Assembly: GCA_015472025.1 (NCBI GenBank) | Contig: BNHL01000001.1 | Span: 1,585,501 to 1,649,500 of the forward strand | Length of the DNA stretch: 64,000 nucleotides | From: Cytophagales bacterium WSM2-2 | GTDB taxonomy: Bacteria; Bacteroidota; Bacteroidia; Cytophagales; Cyclobacteriaceae | Reading direction: 5' to 3' | Shown here: piece after piece, positions 8,693 to 17,897 of the stretch | How positions within the stretch are numbered: the stretch's first letter is position 1 | Layout: the number at the start of each line of letters is the position of its first letter | Translations under genes and position numbers: made by a program | Notes under the pieces: model-generated | Seen by the model: the letters and a program-made list of their open reading frames with translations, nothing else | Database searches by the model: none | Told to the model about the DNA's origin: nothing

Positions 8693-10069
8693 ATGTATAT
8701 CCAACAACTGTACACCAATTGCCTTGCTGAGGCCGCTTATTACATCGAGTCGGAAGGCGAAGCTGCCATTATCGATCCGATACGCGAAACAGAACCTTAT
8801 CTGGATCTAGCGAAGCAGCGGGGGTCAATCATCAAGTATATTTTTGAAACGCATTTTCACGCTGACTTTGTCAGTGGACATATTGACTTGAGTAAGAAGA
8901 CTGGTGCAACCATTGTTTACGGCCCGATGGCGGACACAAAATATAAAGTGCGTAATGCCGCTGATGGTGAAATTTTTCAGTTAGGAAAATTGAAAATAAA
9001 AACTCTTCACACTCCCGGGCACACACCAGAGTCGAGTTGCTTCTTGCTATTCGATGAATCAGGCAAAGAACACGCAGTCTTTACAGGAGACACATTGTTT
9101 GTTGGTGATGTTGGCCGCCCGGATTTGCTTGATGGGAAAATGAGCAGTGAGGAATTGGCGAGCATGCTATATGATTCTTTGAATAACAAGCTCAAACCAT
9201 TGGGTGACCATGTATTGGTATATCCAGCACACGGGCCCGGATCGGCTTGCGGCAAAAGCATCGGCAAAGAAACTTTTTCAACCATTGGCGAGCAGAAGAA
9301 ATTTAACTACGCGATGAAGGCCCCCAATCGCGAGCAGTTCATCAAAGAAGTAACAGATGGAATCCTGCCACCTCCCAATTATTTCTTTGAAGATGCTCGG
9401 ATTAATAAGGACGGTTATTCTTCTGTAGACGAAGTTGTGAATAGAAACAACCGTGCTCTAAATGCAGATGAATTTAATAAGGTGGTCAGCAATGGCGCGT
9501 TGATTTTAGATTCCCGTAAGGCAGATGATTTCGAAAAAGGATTCATCGCGGGAGCACTCAACATCGGTCTTAACGGACAATTTGCTATTTGGGCCGGTAC
9601 ACTCATTAATATTCACCAGCCTTTGGTTTTAGTAACGGAGCCTGGCAAAGAACATGAGTCTGTACTTCGATTGGCTCGTGTGGGTTATGAAAATGTTCGT
9701 GGCTACCTGGAGGGCGGTATTGCTTCATGGAACGGCAAACTTGAAACAATAAAATCTATTCAAGCTTCTGAAATGAAGAAAGAAATGGCTGGAGGAATTG
9801 AGGTGATTGATGTTCGCAAACCCGGAGAATGGGGTGTTAGTCATGTCAAAGACGCATTGTTCGTTCCGTTAGCTGGAATGCCGTCCAACCTTGATCACCT
9901 TGACAAGAACAAAAATTATCTCGTGCATTGCGGTGGCGGCTACCGGTCGATGACTGCAATCTCTCTTATGAAAACGAAAGGTTTTACAAAGCTTACTAAC
10001 ATCTACGGAGGCTTTGGCGCTATCATAAATGCGGGCGTTGAAGTCGTGACCGAAGAGCTTGTCGCATAA
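8693..10069 (+). CDS. CstB-like persulfide dioxygenase with two rhodanese domains
   Basis: Residues 1-240 form a metallo-beta-lactamase-fold persulfide dioxygenase. The metal motif is THFHADFVSGH (His54, His56, Asp58, His63), with His110, Asp133 and His180 as further ligands. Residues about 255-350 form a first rhodanese domain without an active-site cysteine, and residues about 360-455 a second one with Cys413 in VHCGGGYRS. This architecture is that of CstB, which oxidises low-molecular-weight persulfides to sulfite and combines sulfite with sulfane sulfur to give thiosulfate. The likely role is therefore sulfide or persulfide detoxification in the cytoplasm. Thiol peroxidase follows 36 bases later, so thiol stress is a plausible shared theme. 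Confidence 0.9.
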   Translation: MYIQQLYTNCLAEAAYYIESEGEAAIIDPIRETEPYLDLAKQRGSIIKYIFETHFHADFVSGHIDLSKKTGATIVYGPMADTKYKVRNAADGEIFQLGKLKIKTLHTPGHTPESSCFLLFDESGKEHAVFTGDTLFVGDVGRPDLLDGKMSSEELASMLYDSLNNKLKPLGDHVLVYPAHGPGSACGKSIGKETFSTIGEQKKFNYAMKAPNREQFIKEVTDGILPPPNYFFEDARINKDGYSSVDEVVNRNNRALNADEFNKVVSNGALILDSRKADDFEKGFIAGALNIGLNGQFAIWAGTLINIHQPLVLVTEPGKEHESVLRLARVGYENVRGYLEGGIASWNGKLETIKSIQASEMKKEMAGGIEVIDVRKPGEWGVSHVKDALFVPLAGMPSNLDHLDKNKNYLVHCGGGYRSMTAISLMKTKGFTKLTNIYGGFGAIINAGVEVVTEELVA

Positions 10070-10105
10070 TTTCAATCAAATTCACTAATCCAAATCACCT
10101 ATCAA

Positions 10106-10606
10106 ATGAGTGTCTCTGTTAAACTCGGTCCAAATCAGGCTAATCTTATTGGAAATTTACCCGCTGTTGGCGGTCCGGCTCCTGCATTTATACTATCAGC
10201 AAATGACCTAAGTGATAAAACGCTGAAAGATTACGCTGGTAAAAATGTAGTAATGAATATTTTTCCGAGTGTTGACACCAGCACCTGTGCTACTTCTATC
10301 CGTAAGTTCAACGAGAAAGTTGCTGCACTTCAAAACACAGTCGTCCTTTGCATATCGAAAGATCTTCCTTTTGCCCAAAAACGTTTTTGTGGAACAGAGG
10401 GAATTGACAAGGCGCTCACGTTGTCTGATTTCCGTAGTCTTGGCTTTGGCAAGGACTATGGCGTAGAAATTACCAGTGGAAACTTTACGGGTCTGTTTGC
10501 CCGTGCCATTGTGGTGATCGATCCTTCCGGAAAAATAAAATATACCGAACTCGTTCCCCAGATTGGCGATGAGCCAAATTATGATGCTGCTTTGAAAGCC
10601 ATCTAA
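10106..10606 (+). CDS. tpx: Thiol peroxidase (atypical 2-Cys peroxiredoxin)
   Basis: Tpx reduces hydrogen peroxide and alkyl hydroperoxides with electrons from thioredoxin. The peroxidatic cysteine is Cys61 in PSVDTSTCATS and the resolving cysteine is Cys95 in RFCGTEGI, both in the expected places. The 166-residue length is standard, and the N-terminal part (VKLGPNQANLIGNLP) matches the family. It follows the CstB-like gene closely and is followed by a 70-base gap carrying an inverted repeat. Confidence 0.95.
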   Translation: MSVSVKLGPNQANLIGNLPAVGGPAPAFILSANDLSDKTLKDYAGKNVVMNIFPSVDTSTCATSIRKFNEKVAALQNTVVLCISKDLPFAQKRFCGTEGIDKALTLSDFRSLGFGKDYGVEITSGNFTGLFARAIVVIDPSGKIKYTELVPQIGDEPNYDAALKAI

Positions 10607-10616
10607 CCATAGGTCA

Positions 10617-10671
10617 CATCGGGTACTGGACGGTTGCTGGAAATCCAGTATCTTGAATCCAGTATCCGATG
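10617..10671. repeat. Inverted repeat with a third half-copy, REP-like
   Basis: The left arm at 10617-10630 (catcgggtactgga) and the right arm at 10658-10671 (tccagtatccgatg) pair over 14 positions with one G-T wobble. A further copy of the arm core (tccagtatc) lies between them at 10644-10652, so two alternative hairpins can form. It fills the gap between tpx and the amidohydrolase. There is no T-tract after it, so an ordinary terminator is less likely than an RNA processing element or a dispersed repeat. Confidence 0.65.
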
Positions 10672-10676
10672 CCCTT

Positions 10677-11924
10677 ATGAAGTTCCTTTTCGCTTTCTTT
10701 TTTTTATCAACCCAAGTTGCTGCTCAGCAATACTATCTCACAGCCGATCGCATTTTCGATGGGGAAGCAATTCGCGAGGGCTGGGCTGTTGTTGTCGAGG
10801 GGAATAAAATAATTTCCATCGGGCCAAAAGAAAAAATCTCCGCCCCGGCCAACTCGGTAAAAATTAATTATCCCAATTCAACACTCCTCCCCGGCCTGAT
10901 CGAAGGTCATTCACATCTGCTTCTTCATCCGTACAATGAAACTTCGTGGGATGACCAGGTGATGAAAGAAAGTGACACGTACCGGGTAGCTCGTGCTACC
11001 GTACATGCTAAAAACACACTGATGGCAGGGTTCACCACTGTGCGAGACTTGGGCTCCGAGGGTGCGGGTTATGCCGATGTAGAATTGAAGAAAGCCATCA
11101 ACGATGGAATTATTATCGGACCGCGAATGATCGTGGCGGGCAAAGCGATTGTAGCTACCGGCTCCTATGGCCCGAAAGGCTATGATGCCGATGTAAAATA
11201 TATTAAAGGCGCTGAAGAAGCAGATGGGGACAATCTCATCAAAGTGACCCGTGATCAAATCGGAAATGGTGCTGACCTGGTGAAGGTATATGCTGATTAT
11301 CGCTGGGGGAAAAATAATGAAGCAATGCCAACATTCTCGATCGATGAATTAAAATTGATTGTGGAAACAGCCAGGAGCAGTGGCCGGCCCGTGGTGGCCC
11401 ACGCATCAACAATCGAAGGCATGCGCAGGTCGATCCTTGCCGGGATAGAAACGATCGAGCATGGTGATGAGGGCACGATCGAGATTTTTAAACTGATGAA
11501 GGAAAAAGGTGTGGCATTATGTCCAACACTTGCTGCGGGCGATGCCATCTCACAATACCGTGGTTGGAAAAAAGGTAACGGGCAGGATCCTGAGAGAATC
11601 AAAAAGAAAAAGGAATGCTTCAAACTAGCGCTGCAATCGGGCGTGACTATTTTAGCGGGAGGTGATGTTGGTGTCTTTACTCATGGTGACAATACAAGGG
11701 AACTTGAATTAATGGTGGAGTATGGAATGCCTGCAACTGATGTATTGAAGTCGGTAACAAGCGTCAACGCCAAAGTATTTCACGTAGACAACCAGATAGG
11801 CTCGATAAAGGAAGGGTTAAAGGCAGATTTGATTGTCGTTACCGGCGATCCCTCCAAAAATATTTCCGATCTTAGAAAGATTCAATTTGTGATGAAGGAT
11901 GGAGTAATCCACCGCCAACAATAA
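10677..11924 (+). CDS. Secreted metal-dependent amidohydrolase
   Basis: This is an amidohydrolase-superfamily protein of the imidazolonepropionase/Xaa-Pro dipeptidase-like group. A signal peptide (MKFLFAFFFLSTQVAAQ) is followed by the metal motif EGHSHL. Further landmarks are the likely carboxylated lysine in GADLVKVYADY, the histidines in VVAHAST and TIEHGDEG, and the aspartate in LAGGDVGVFTHGD. The C-terminal GLKADLIVV is typical of the family. The substrate cannot be told from sequence; secreted members are often dipeptidases or amide hydrolases. The ATG at 10677 is preferred over an in-frame TTG at 10653 that lies inside the inverted repeat. The next gene starts one base after its stop. 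Confidence 0.85.
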   Translation: MKFLFAFFFLSTQVAAQQYYLTADRIFDGEAIREGWAVVVEGNKIISIGPKEKISAPANSVKINYPNSTLLPGLIEGHSHLLLHPYNETSWDDQVMKESDTYRVARATVHAKNTLMAGFTTVRDLGSEGAGYADVELKKAINDGIIIGPRMIVAGKAIVATGSYGPKGYDADVKYIKGAEEADGDNLIKVTRDQIGNGADLVKVYADYRWGKNNEAMPTFSIDELKLIVETARSSGRPVVAHASTIEGMRRSILAGIETIEHGDEGTIEIFKLMKEKGVALCPTLAAGDAISQYRGWKKGNGQDPERIKKKKECFKLALQSGVTILAGGDVGVFTHGDNTRELELMVEYGMPATDVLKSVTSVNAKVFHVDNQIGSIKEGLKADLIVVTGDPSKNISDLRKIQFVMKDGVIHRQQ

Positions 11925-11925
11925 A

Positions 11926-12798
11926 ATGAAAAAGATGAATCGTAAACAAGCCCTAAAAACCATTGCATCCACTGCTATTGGTACAATGGTATTGCCACAA
12001 ATCGCCAAATCTATGAACGCTCTGCCTGTCGATCTCAAAGGCAACATCAACCACAGTGTTTGCCAATGGTGCTATGATGATATTCCACTGGAAAAACTTT
12101 GTGAGGCATCGAAAGCGATTGGTATCAAGTCGATTGATTTACTCAATTCAACACAATGGCCTGTCGCACAAAAATACGGGCTTACCTGTGCCATGGCTTA
12201 CGCCTCTGATTTAGGTTTGCAAAAAGGATTCAATGATTTATCCCTTCACGAAAAACTAATCAAAGATTATACGGCTAATATTCCCAAGGCGGCAGATGCC
12301 GGATTGAAAAATGTAATCTGCTTCAGCGGAAATGCCAAGGGCTTGTCTTCAGAGCAAGGATTGGAAAACTGTGCACGTGGACTAGAACCTGTACTTAAGG
12401 TAGCTGCAAAGTACAATGTCACTGTTAGCATGGAGTTACTCAACAGCAAAGTCGATCACAAAGATTATCAATGTGATCATACGGAATGGGGTGTGAAGTT
12501 GTGCGAAAAGACTGGCTCCGAAAATTTCAAATTGCTCTACGATATCTACCACATGCAAATCATGGAAGGTGACGTAATCGCAACGATCAAAAAGAATATC
12601 AAATACATTTCTCATTTCCACACTGGGGGAGTTCCTGGCCGACATGAAATTGACGATTCTCAGGAGTTATTTTATCCTGCAATTATGGATGCCATTTCGA
12701 AGGCGGGCTTCAAAGGATTTGTTGCACAGGAATTCATCCCAGCAAAAACAGACAAGCTCTCGTCATTGAAAAAATGTGTAGGTATCTGTGATATTTAA
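11926..12798 (+). CDS. Hydroxypyruvate isomerase-like TIM barrel with Tat-like leader
   Basis: The 290-residue protein belongs to the AP-endonuclease-2/xylose-isomerase-like TIM-barrel group, closest by pattern to hydroxypyruvate isomerase. The paired glutamates expected for metal and catalysis are Glu170 (VSMELLNSKVDH) and Glu269 (AQEFIP); Asp206 and His232 (ISHFHTGGVPGRHE) complete the site. The N-terminus (NRKQALKTIASTAIG) looks like an export signal with Arg-Lys in place of twin arginine, as seen in many Bacteroidota secreted sugar enzymes. It follows the amidohydrolase by one base, so it is co-transcribed. Its TAA overlaps the stop of the convergent gene in the shared tetranucleotide TTAA. 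Confidence 0.85.
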   Translation: MKKMNRKQALKTIASTAIGTMVLPQIAKSMNALPVDLKGNINHSVCQWCYDDIPLEKLCEASKAIGIKSIDLLNSTQWPVAQKYGLTCAMAYASDLGLQKGFNDLSLHEKLIKDYTANIPKAADAGLKNVICFSGNAKGLSSEQGLENCARGLEPVLKVAAKYNVTVSMELLNSKVDHKDYQCDHTEWGVKLCEKTGSENFKLLYDIYHMQIMEGDVIATIKKNIKYISHFHTGGVPGRHEIDDSQELFYPAIMDAISKAGFKGFVAQEFIPAKTDKLSSLKKCVGICDI

Positions 12799-15359
12799 TT
12801 CGAGATCACGTCCTGGTTCGTGGACGTTCTTTTTGCCGCCTCTTTCGCCATAAAATTGCGCAGTATTGCTTCCACTGGTAGCACCAACAGCGCCATACCC
12901 ACCTGTACAAAGAAATCAATCACAGGTGAAGCCGTTACCGTAACAAATCCATTCACCGCAGCCTGTAAAAGCTGGATGATCATGATTACCGTAAGCATCG
13001 ATAATAATTGACTAATCACACGATACTTTTGATTGCCTGCACTCAATCGTATTGAGAGCACCACCATCGATCCGAAGAATATCACCTCCAGTAAATAGAA
13101 CCACGACCTTTTCCAGTAAGGCGGTTCAACGACAAGTGTGATTTCTTCCACCGCAGAAATTTTACCCATGAGATCACGCGTCTGAATGTCTAACTTGTAT
13201 TTACCCGATGGGAGATAGGAGAAGTTTACAACATTGTTGGAAGTAGACCAGGGTGTCCAGTCACTGCTGCGTCCCTTTACCTGGTAACGGTACTCCACTG
13301 CCTTCATACCAAGGTAGTCTGGTTGTATGAAGTCAAATGTCACAGTGCTTTCCAGTTGGCTTACGATGATGGATCTAGCAGGGGCAAGTTTGCTTTGTCG
13401 TCCACGCACTTCACGAAGGAATAATGGATACTCTTTTTGACTTTGTTCTGCCTGCTTGCCAGAAAATTTATAAAGCTCATTGTCTGCAGTGATCACCCAA
13501 AGTCCATCATCAGCCGGGGCGATGTAGCGCAGGTTAGAGAACAAAGCCAGCCATTCTAACTTTAACGATGCCTGTGTTCGCGGATCCACGGTACGCCAGC
13601 GATGACCATCATGAAACCAGAAACTCCCTGCCGAAGCAAAATATTTTTTTGGTCCCGGAAGAGAGTCGTATTTCTTGAAGGTATTATCTTTTAAATCAAA
13701 TCGGTGAAAACTGCCTCCGGTGGCAATATAAACTTCACTTCCAAACGCCTGACCTGCACTTTCATCAATGGTTGGATTTGAAAATGGTATTTTCTCAACG
13801 GAAGTGATTTCACCGTCTACTGTCTCAACCTTTATGGCATTCACTCTTCCGCATAGCCAGATATTCTGAAGTTTGTCTTCAAACATATAACTCACGTAGT
13901 CATTGAGCGTATCTAAAAGTTTTGTCTCTTGCCAGCCTTTGGGATTGGCTACATAAGATTTAATGTCGTCCTCCGATGTGCTTACAAAAAGTTGATTCAG
14001 TGCCTTCGATTTATAAACTGCACGAATGCCCGTTTGAACAATGAAGGAAGACTTTGTTCCTTTAATAGATGCCAGTCCAAAATTTCCCGAGGCCAGCAAT
14101 TGGTTATCTGTCTCTATCAATTGAGTTACTTTCCCTTCAATGCCATCTACTTTTTTATAAACGTACTTGGTTGATTTTACTGTTCGCTTTGTGGCCTTTC
14201 CTGCATCAGTTACTTTTTTTCTATTCAAAAAAGAGAACATGCTTTTCTTTGCCTTTGTGTCGCGCGATGTCGCTTGTTCGCTGACAAAAATATCTTCAGT
14301 CATCTCCTGCTTTTCAAGGCAAAACAGACCAAGGGAAGTGCCTACATACAATTGACCAGCATAGGTTTTTGCACAAAGCAGATTTCCAGCAAGACCCGTA
14401 TAATGACTGTACGATTTGAAGGGTATTAGCGGAGCAATTCGTGTAAATCCATAGTCATGGGCCACCCAGAGACCCAGGTTGCGATCAGGCAACATGGCAA
14501 GGACTTCGTTGCTTGGAAGACCAGTGTAAAAATTGGTGGCCTCCTGCTGAATTCCAGTTTGTGGATCAATAAAAATTACACCTCCGCGAAGGGTTCCAAT
14601 CGCCACTAATCCTTCTCCTATCCATGCCCCTGAAATAGCCACGCTTTGGGTAAGCACATCCTTATTAACAATATTTATTTCTTTCAATCCGCTTACACTT
14701 GCCAGAAATAATCGTCCCCCGGTAACACCAAGAAGTGTCAATGACTGAGAAGAAGCACTGAATTCAATTGACAAGTTATCAGTCCATGGAAAAGCCGGTG
14801 GCACCAGTTTGTTATCCTCTATTTTAAATATGCCCTTGGTACTTTTAACATAAGCTTTGCCAGCGATCTCCATCAAGCCGTTAAACTCTTGCTGATCCGT
14901 GGCTGGAATTATTGCTTCTACTTTTGCAGTTGAAGCCGACAAACTGAAAATAGATTGTGCATTAGCAAAATAAATTTTCCCATTTAGCGAAAGGCTTGAG
15001 AATATTTGTGTCGCTTTGGGCTGGTCTGCTGAAAGAGACTGATATGTTTTTACCTGATCCGATCCTATTGTCAATTTACCGAAGCCATTAAAGCCTCCGG
15101 CAAAGATTTCTCGACCCGATGTTGCCATAGTGAATACCGGTCCGCTGCCATTAATCAGTCCCCAATTGCGACCATCAAATTCTATGATCCCTTTTCGGTT
15201 GGCGAAATAGGTAACTCCCTTGTCGTCCTGAACAATTGAAAAAGTAAAGTAGTCCAGTCGTTCATCATCTGGCATATAGTGCGAGAGATAGTAGTTGCCT
15301 GATTGACCGAAGCACAGATTAGCAATGAACAATAAGCCGAGAATGATTCTGATTTTCAT
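12795..15359 (-). CDS. Reg_prop/Y_Y_Y periplasmic sensor-like protein without kinase domain
   Basis: This 854-residue protein has a signal peptide, a long beta-propeller-like region with short ligand-binding repeats (for example DDKGVTYFANRKGIIEFDG), and a Y_Y_Y-like beta-sandwich at about 640-740 (VEYRYQVKGRSSDWTPWS). Two or three membrane spans follow near the C-terminus (about 745-840). In one- and hybrid-type two-component sensors of Bacteroidota this layout is followed by a histidine kinase or a helix-turn-helix. Here the chain ends about 20 residues after the last span with no output domain. It could signal through a partner or be a remodelled receptor. The gene is monocistronic. Confidence 0.8.
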   Translation of the reverse strand: MKIRIILGLLFIANLCFGQSGNYYLSHYMPDDERLDYFTFSIVQDDKGVTYFANRKGIIEFDGRNWGLINGSGPVFTMATSGREIFAGGFNGFGKLTIGSDQVKTYQSLSADQPKATQIFSSLSLNGKIYFANAQSIFSLSASTAKVEAIIPATDQQEFNGLMEIAGKAYVKSTKGIFKIEDNKLVPPAFPWTDNLSIEFSASSQSLTLLGVTGGRLFLASVSGLKEINIVNKDVLTQSVAISGAWIGEGLVAIGTLRGGVIFIDPQTGIQQEATNFYTGLPSNEVLAMLPDRNLGLWVAHDYGFTRIAPLIPFKSYSHYTGLAGNLLCAKTYAGQLYVGTSLGLFCLEKQEMTEDIFVSEQATSRDTKAKKSMFSFLNRKKVTDAGKATKRTVKSTKYVYKKVDGIEGKVTQLIETDNQLLASGNFGLASIKGTKSSFIVQTGIRAVYKSKALNQLFVSTSEDDIKSYVANPKGWQETKLLDTLNDYVSYMFEDKLQNIWLCGRVNAIKVETVDGEITSVEKIPFSNPTIDESAGQAFGSEVYIATGGSFHRFDLKDNTFKKYDSLPGPKKYFASAGSFWFHDGHRWRTVDPRTQASLKLEWLALFSNLRYIAPADDGLWVITADNELYKFSGKQAEQSQKEYPLFLREVRGRQSKLAPARSIIVSQLESTVTFDFIQPDYLGMKAVEYRYQVKGRSSDWTPWSTSNNVVNFSYLPSGKYKLDIQTRDLMGKISAVEEITLVVEPPYWKRSWFYLLEVIFFGSMVVLSIRLSAGNQKYRVISQLLSMLTVIMIIQLLQAAVNGFVTVTASPVIDFFVQVGMALLVLPVEAILRNFMAKEAAKRTSTNQDVISN

Positions 15360-15380
15360 GATGACAAAGTCTTAATAACC

Positions 15381-15388
15381 CAAAGTTA
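15381..15388 (-). promoter_or_regulatory. -7 promoter box for the Y_Y_Y sensor gene
   Basis: TAACTTTG on the minus strand is a perfect TAnnTTTG box. Initiation near 15376 would give a leader of about 17 bases to the ATG at 15359. The -33 region is not a clear match. Confidence 0.5.
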
Positions 15389-15503
15389 TACGACATTTTT
15401 TAATCGGCTACCCTGCCATAAATTTTCATCTACGGTTAATACATGGGAAATAAACAAAATGGCAAGTTTCTGTTTAGGAAAATTGTGTTTCTGCTAGCTA
15501 AGA

Positions 15504-17597
15504 TCAACTGATTCTACTCCAGTTGACTGCAGTTTTCCGGGTAAGTTCGATCTGTTTTTTGATCACCGAATTTTCAGGTTTCGCCAGATCCGGGTCATGG
15601 TTTAAAAGTTCAATCGCTGCCTCCCGGGCTTGCTGAAGTATTTTTCCATCCTTGCCCAGGTCCGCAATCAGTAAATCAAGTGTTCCGCTTTGCTGCGTAC
15701 CCATCAGGTCGCCGGGGCCACGGAGCTTAAGATCTGTTTCTGCAATCTCAAAACCATTATTGGTTCGCACCATAGTTTCGATCCTGGTTTTCGTATCAAC
15801 ACCCAACTTATAACTGGTCATTAATATACAGTAAGATTGTTCAGCTCCTCTTCCCACCCGTCCTCGCAATTGATGAAGCTGAGATAATCCAAAACGCTCT
15901 GCGCTTTCAATAATCATCACCGAAGCATTGGGCACGTCCACACCCACTTCGATCACCGTTGTAGCGACCATGATTTTTGTTTCTCCCTTTACAAAGCGAG
16001 CCATTTCATAATCCTTTGCCTCTGGTTTCATTTGCCCGTGAACAATACTGATCGGTACATCCGGAAAGGCGCGAGCCATGCTTTCGTATCCGTCCATCAG
16101 ATGTTTGAGATCCAATTTTTCGGATTCCTCAATCAACGGGTACACAACATAAACTTGCCTTCCGGCATCAACTTGTGAACGGATAAAGCCATTCACCCTC
16201 AGCCGTTGCGAATCAAACTGATGTGTAGTCTGTATCGGTTTGCGGCCTTTCGGCAATTCATCGATTACCGAAATCTCCAGGTCTCCATACAACGTCATTG
16301 CTAACGTACGGGGAATGGGTGTAGCTGTCATGACCAGTATATGAGGATAGACATCGGGATTCTTCTGCCAGAGTTTGCTGCGCTGCGCGACTCCGAAGCG
16401 ATGCTGCTCGTCAATGATTGCAAGCCCAAGCTTTTTAAATTTTACTTCTTCTTCAAGCAGGGCATGCGTACCAATCAAAATTTTTAATTCTCCGCTTTGC
16501 AATTGTTCATGAATGGGTTTGCGTTGCGATTTTTTTACCGAACCTGTTAGTAGTGCGATGGAGATGCCCATCCTGTCCGCATGTTTTTTCAGATTGGCGT
16601 AGTGCTGCTGCGCAAGTATTTCGGTAGGGGCCATCAATGCCGCCTGCGCGTCTCCACCGATTACTAACAGGATGCAAATGAATGCAACAATTGTTTTTCC
16701 GCTTCCAACGTCTCCCTGCAAAAGACGACTCATCTGCTTTCCCGATTTCATGTCTGAATAAATTTCACGGATCACACGTTTCTGTGCTTCCGTCAATTCG
16801 AATGGAAGGTGTTCCTTATAAAATTGGGTAAGAATAGCGGCATCATTAAAAATCTGGCCCTTGAATTTTCCCTGGCGGACCAATTTCAACTTGATCAGCC
16901 GGAGTTGAATGTAAAATAGCTCTTCAAATTTGAGGCGTTGCTGGGCAGCCAGTAAAAGTTTCTGGTTTTTCGGGAAGTGTATATTTCGCAACGCCTCCTT
17001 CTTACTTACCAAGTTCTGTTGCCTCAGTAAAAATTCCGGGAGGGTTTCACGAATGTGCGTCTCTGCAAGGCGGAGAAGTTCAAGTTCAAGTTTCGCAATT
17101 TGCTTGCTGTCGATGTACCTGGCGCGAAGTTTTTCGCTTACGTTGTAGACTGGCTGAAAAGAATTTCCCTTCAGGTTGTTTTCTGTAACTGGCTCAACCT
17201 CGGGATGGGCAATATTGATTTTGCTGCCATAACGGGTCGGTTTCCCAAACGCTACATACTCGATCCCGGGTTTTATTTTCTGCAGCACCCAGTCAATGCG
17301 TTGAAACCACACCATCTCCATTTCATCCTTGCCATCGGTGAAATATCCGACTAATCTTTTTTTGTTTCGTAGACCAATAGCTTCAAAACCAGTAAACTTC
17401 CCTTTGATTTGCACGTAAGGCATCGAATCATCTATCTCACGGATCGAATAGAATTTGGTGCGGTCTTCATAGCGGAAGGGATAATGTTGAATAAGATCTC
17501 CGAATGTGAAAATTTTCAGGTCTTTTTGGAGCAGAGTTGCGCGTTGCGGCCCAACGCCTTTCAGGAATTCGATGGATGTCTCGAAGAAATTATTCAA
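15504..17597 (-). CDS. recG: ATP-dependent DNA helicase RecG
   Basis: RecG remodels stalled replication forks and branch-migrates Holliday junctions. The N-terminal wedge (OB) domain spans about residues 55-155. Walker A is GDVGSGKT at 295-302, the DEAH-type box is DEQH at 397-400, and motif VI lies in QLRGRVGRGAEQSYCIL. The 697-residue length is normal. The start is TTG at 17597: an in-frame TGA lies two codons upstream and no ATG gives the conserved IEFLKGVGPQRA region. It sits downstream of gldD and the small membrane ORF, with its own gap of about 75 bases. Confidence 0.95.
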   Translation of the reverse strand: MNNFFETSIEFLKGVGPQRATLLQKDLKIFTFGDLIQHYPFRYEDRTKFYSIREIDDSMPYVQIKGKFTGFEAIGLRNKKRLVGYFTDGKDEMEMVWFQRIDWVLQKIKPGIEYVAFGKPTRYGSKINIAHPEVEPVTENNLKGNSFQPVYNVSEKLRARYIDSKQIAKLELELLRLAETHIRETLPEFLLRQQNLVSKKEALRNIHFPKNQKLLLAAQQRLKFEELFYIQLRLIKLKLVRQGKFKGQIFNDAAILTQFYKEHLPFELTEAQKRVIREIYSDMKSGKQMSRLLQGDVGSGKTIVAFICILLVIGGDAQAALMAPTEILAQQHYANLKKHADRMGISIALLTGSVKKSQRKPIHEQLQSGELKILIGTHALLEEEVKFKKLGLAIIDEQHRFGVAQRSKLWQKNPDVYPHILVMTATPIPRTLAMTLYGDLEISVIDELPKGRKPIQTTHQFDSQRLRVNGFIRSQVDAGRQVYVVYPLIEESEKLDLKHLMDGYESMARAFPDVPISIVHGQMKPEAKDYEMARFVKGETKIMVATTVIEVGVDVPNASVMIIESAERFGLSQLHQLRGRVGRGAEQSYCILMTSYKLGVDTKTRIETMVRTNNGFEIAETDLKLRGPGDLMGTQQSGTLDLLIADLGKDGKILQQAREAAIELLNHDPDLAKPENSVIKKQIELTRKTAVNWSRIS

Positions 17598-17672
17598 TGC
17601 TCAAAGTTCGATTTGCAAATTAGCCAACGGATGCATGAAAACCATTGACTCTCATCAAACAAAAAAGACCTA

Positions 17673-17897
17673 TTACTTCTTGATTCTCTTGATGAAATTC
17701 GTGCGCCATTCTTTGTCATCCCAGAACGCCTTGAGAATTATTAAAGCCAGAAAAAACAAAGCAGTAATGGCAAACCAATAAAAACCCTTGCCGACACCCT
17801 GTGTACTATCATAAGGAGCAGCATACTTGCTTCTATTTGGATTCAGATTTTGAAGCAAAATCAAAAACTTGAAATTCACGGCTTCAATTTTTTCCAC
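17673..17897 (-). CDS. Small single-span membrane protein, unknown
   Basis: The 74-codon frame overlaps the end of gldD by 22 bases. It encodes a polar N-terminal part, one strongly hydrophobic segment (FYWFAITALFFLALIILKAFW at about 41-61, interrupted only by expected residues) and a basic tail ending KRIKK, consistent with a membrane anchor and cytoplasmic tail. The true start is uncertain: the ATG at 17897 lies inside gldD, and a GTG at 17879 would reduce the overlap to four bases. No family is recognised. The location at the end of the ssb-gldE-gldD run makes co-expression with gliding genes likely. Confidence 0.5.
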   Translation of the reverse strand: MEKIEAVNFKFLILLQNLNPNRSKYAAPYDSTQGVGKGFYWFAITALFFLALIILKAFWDDKEWRTNFIKRIKK

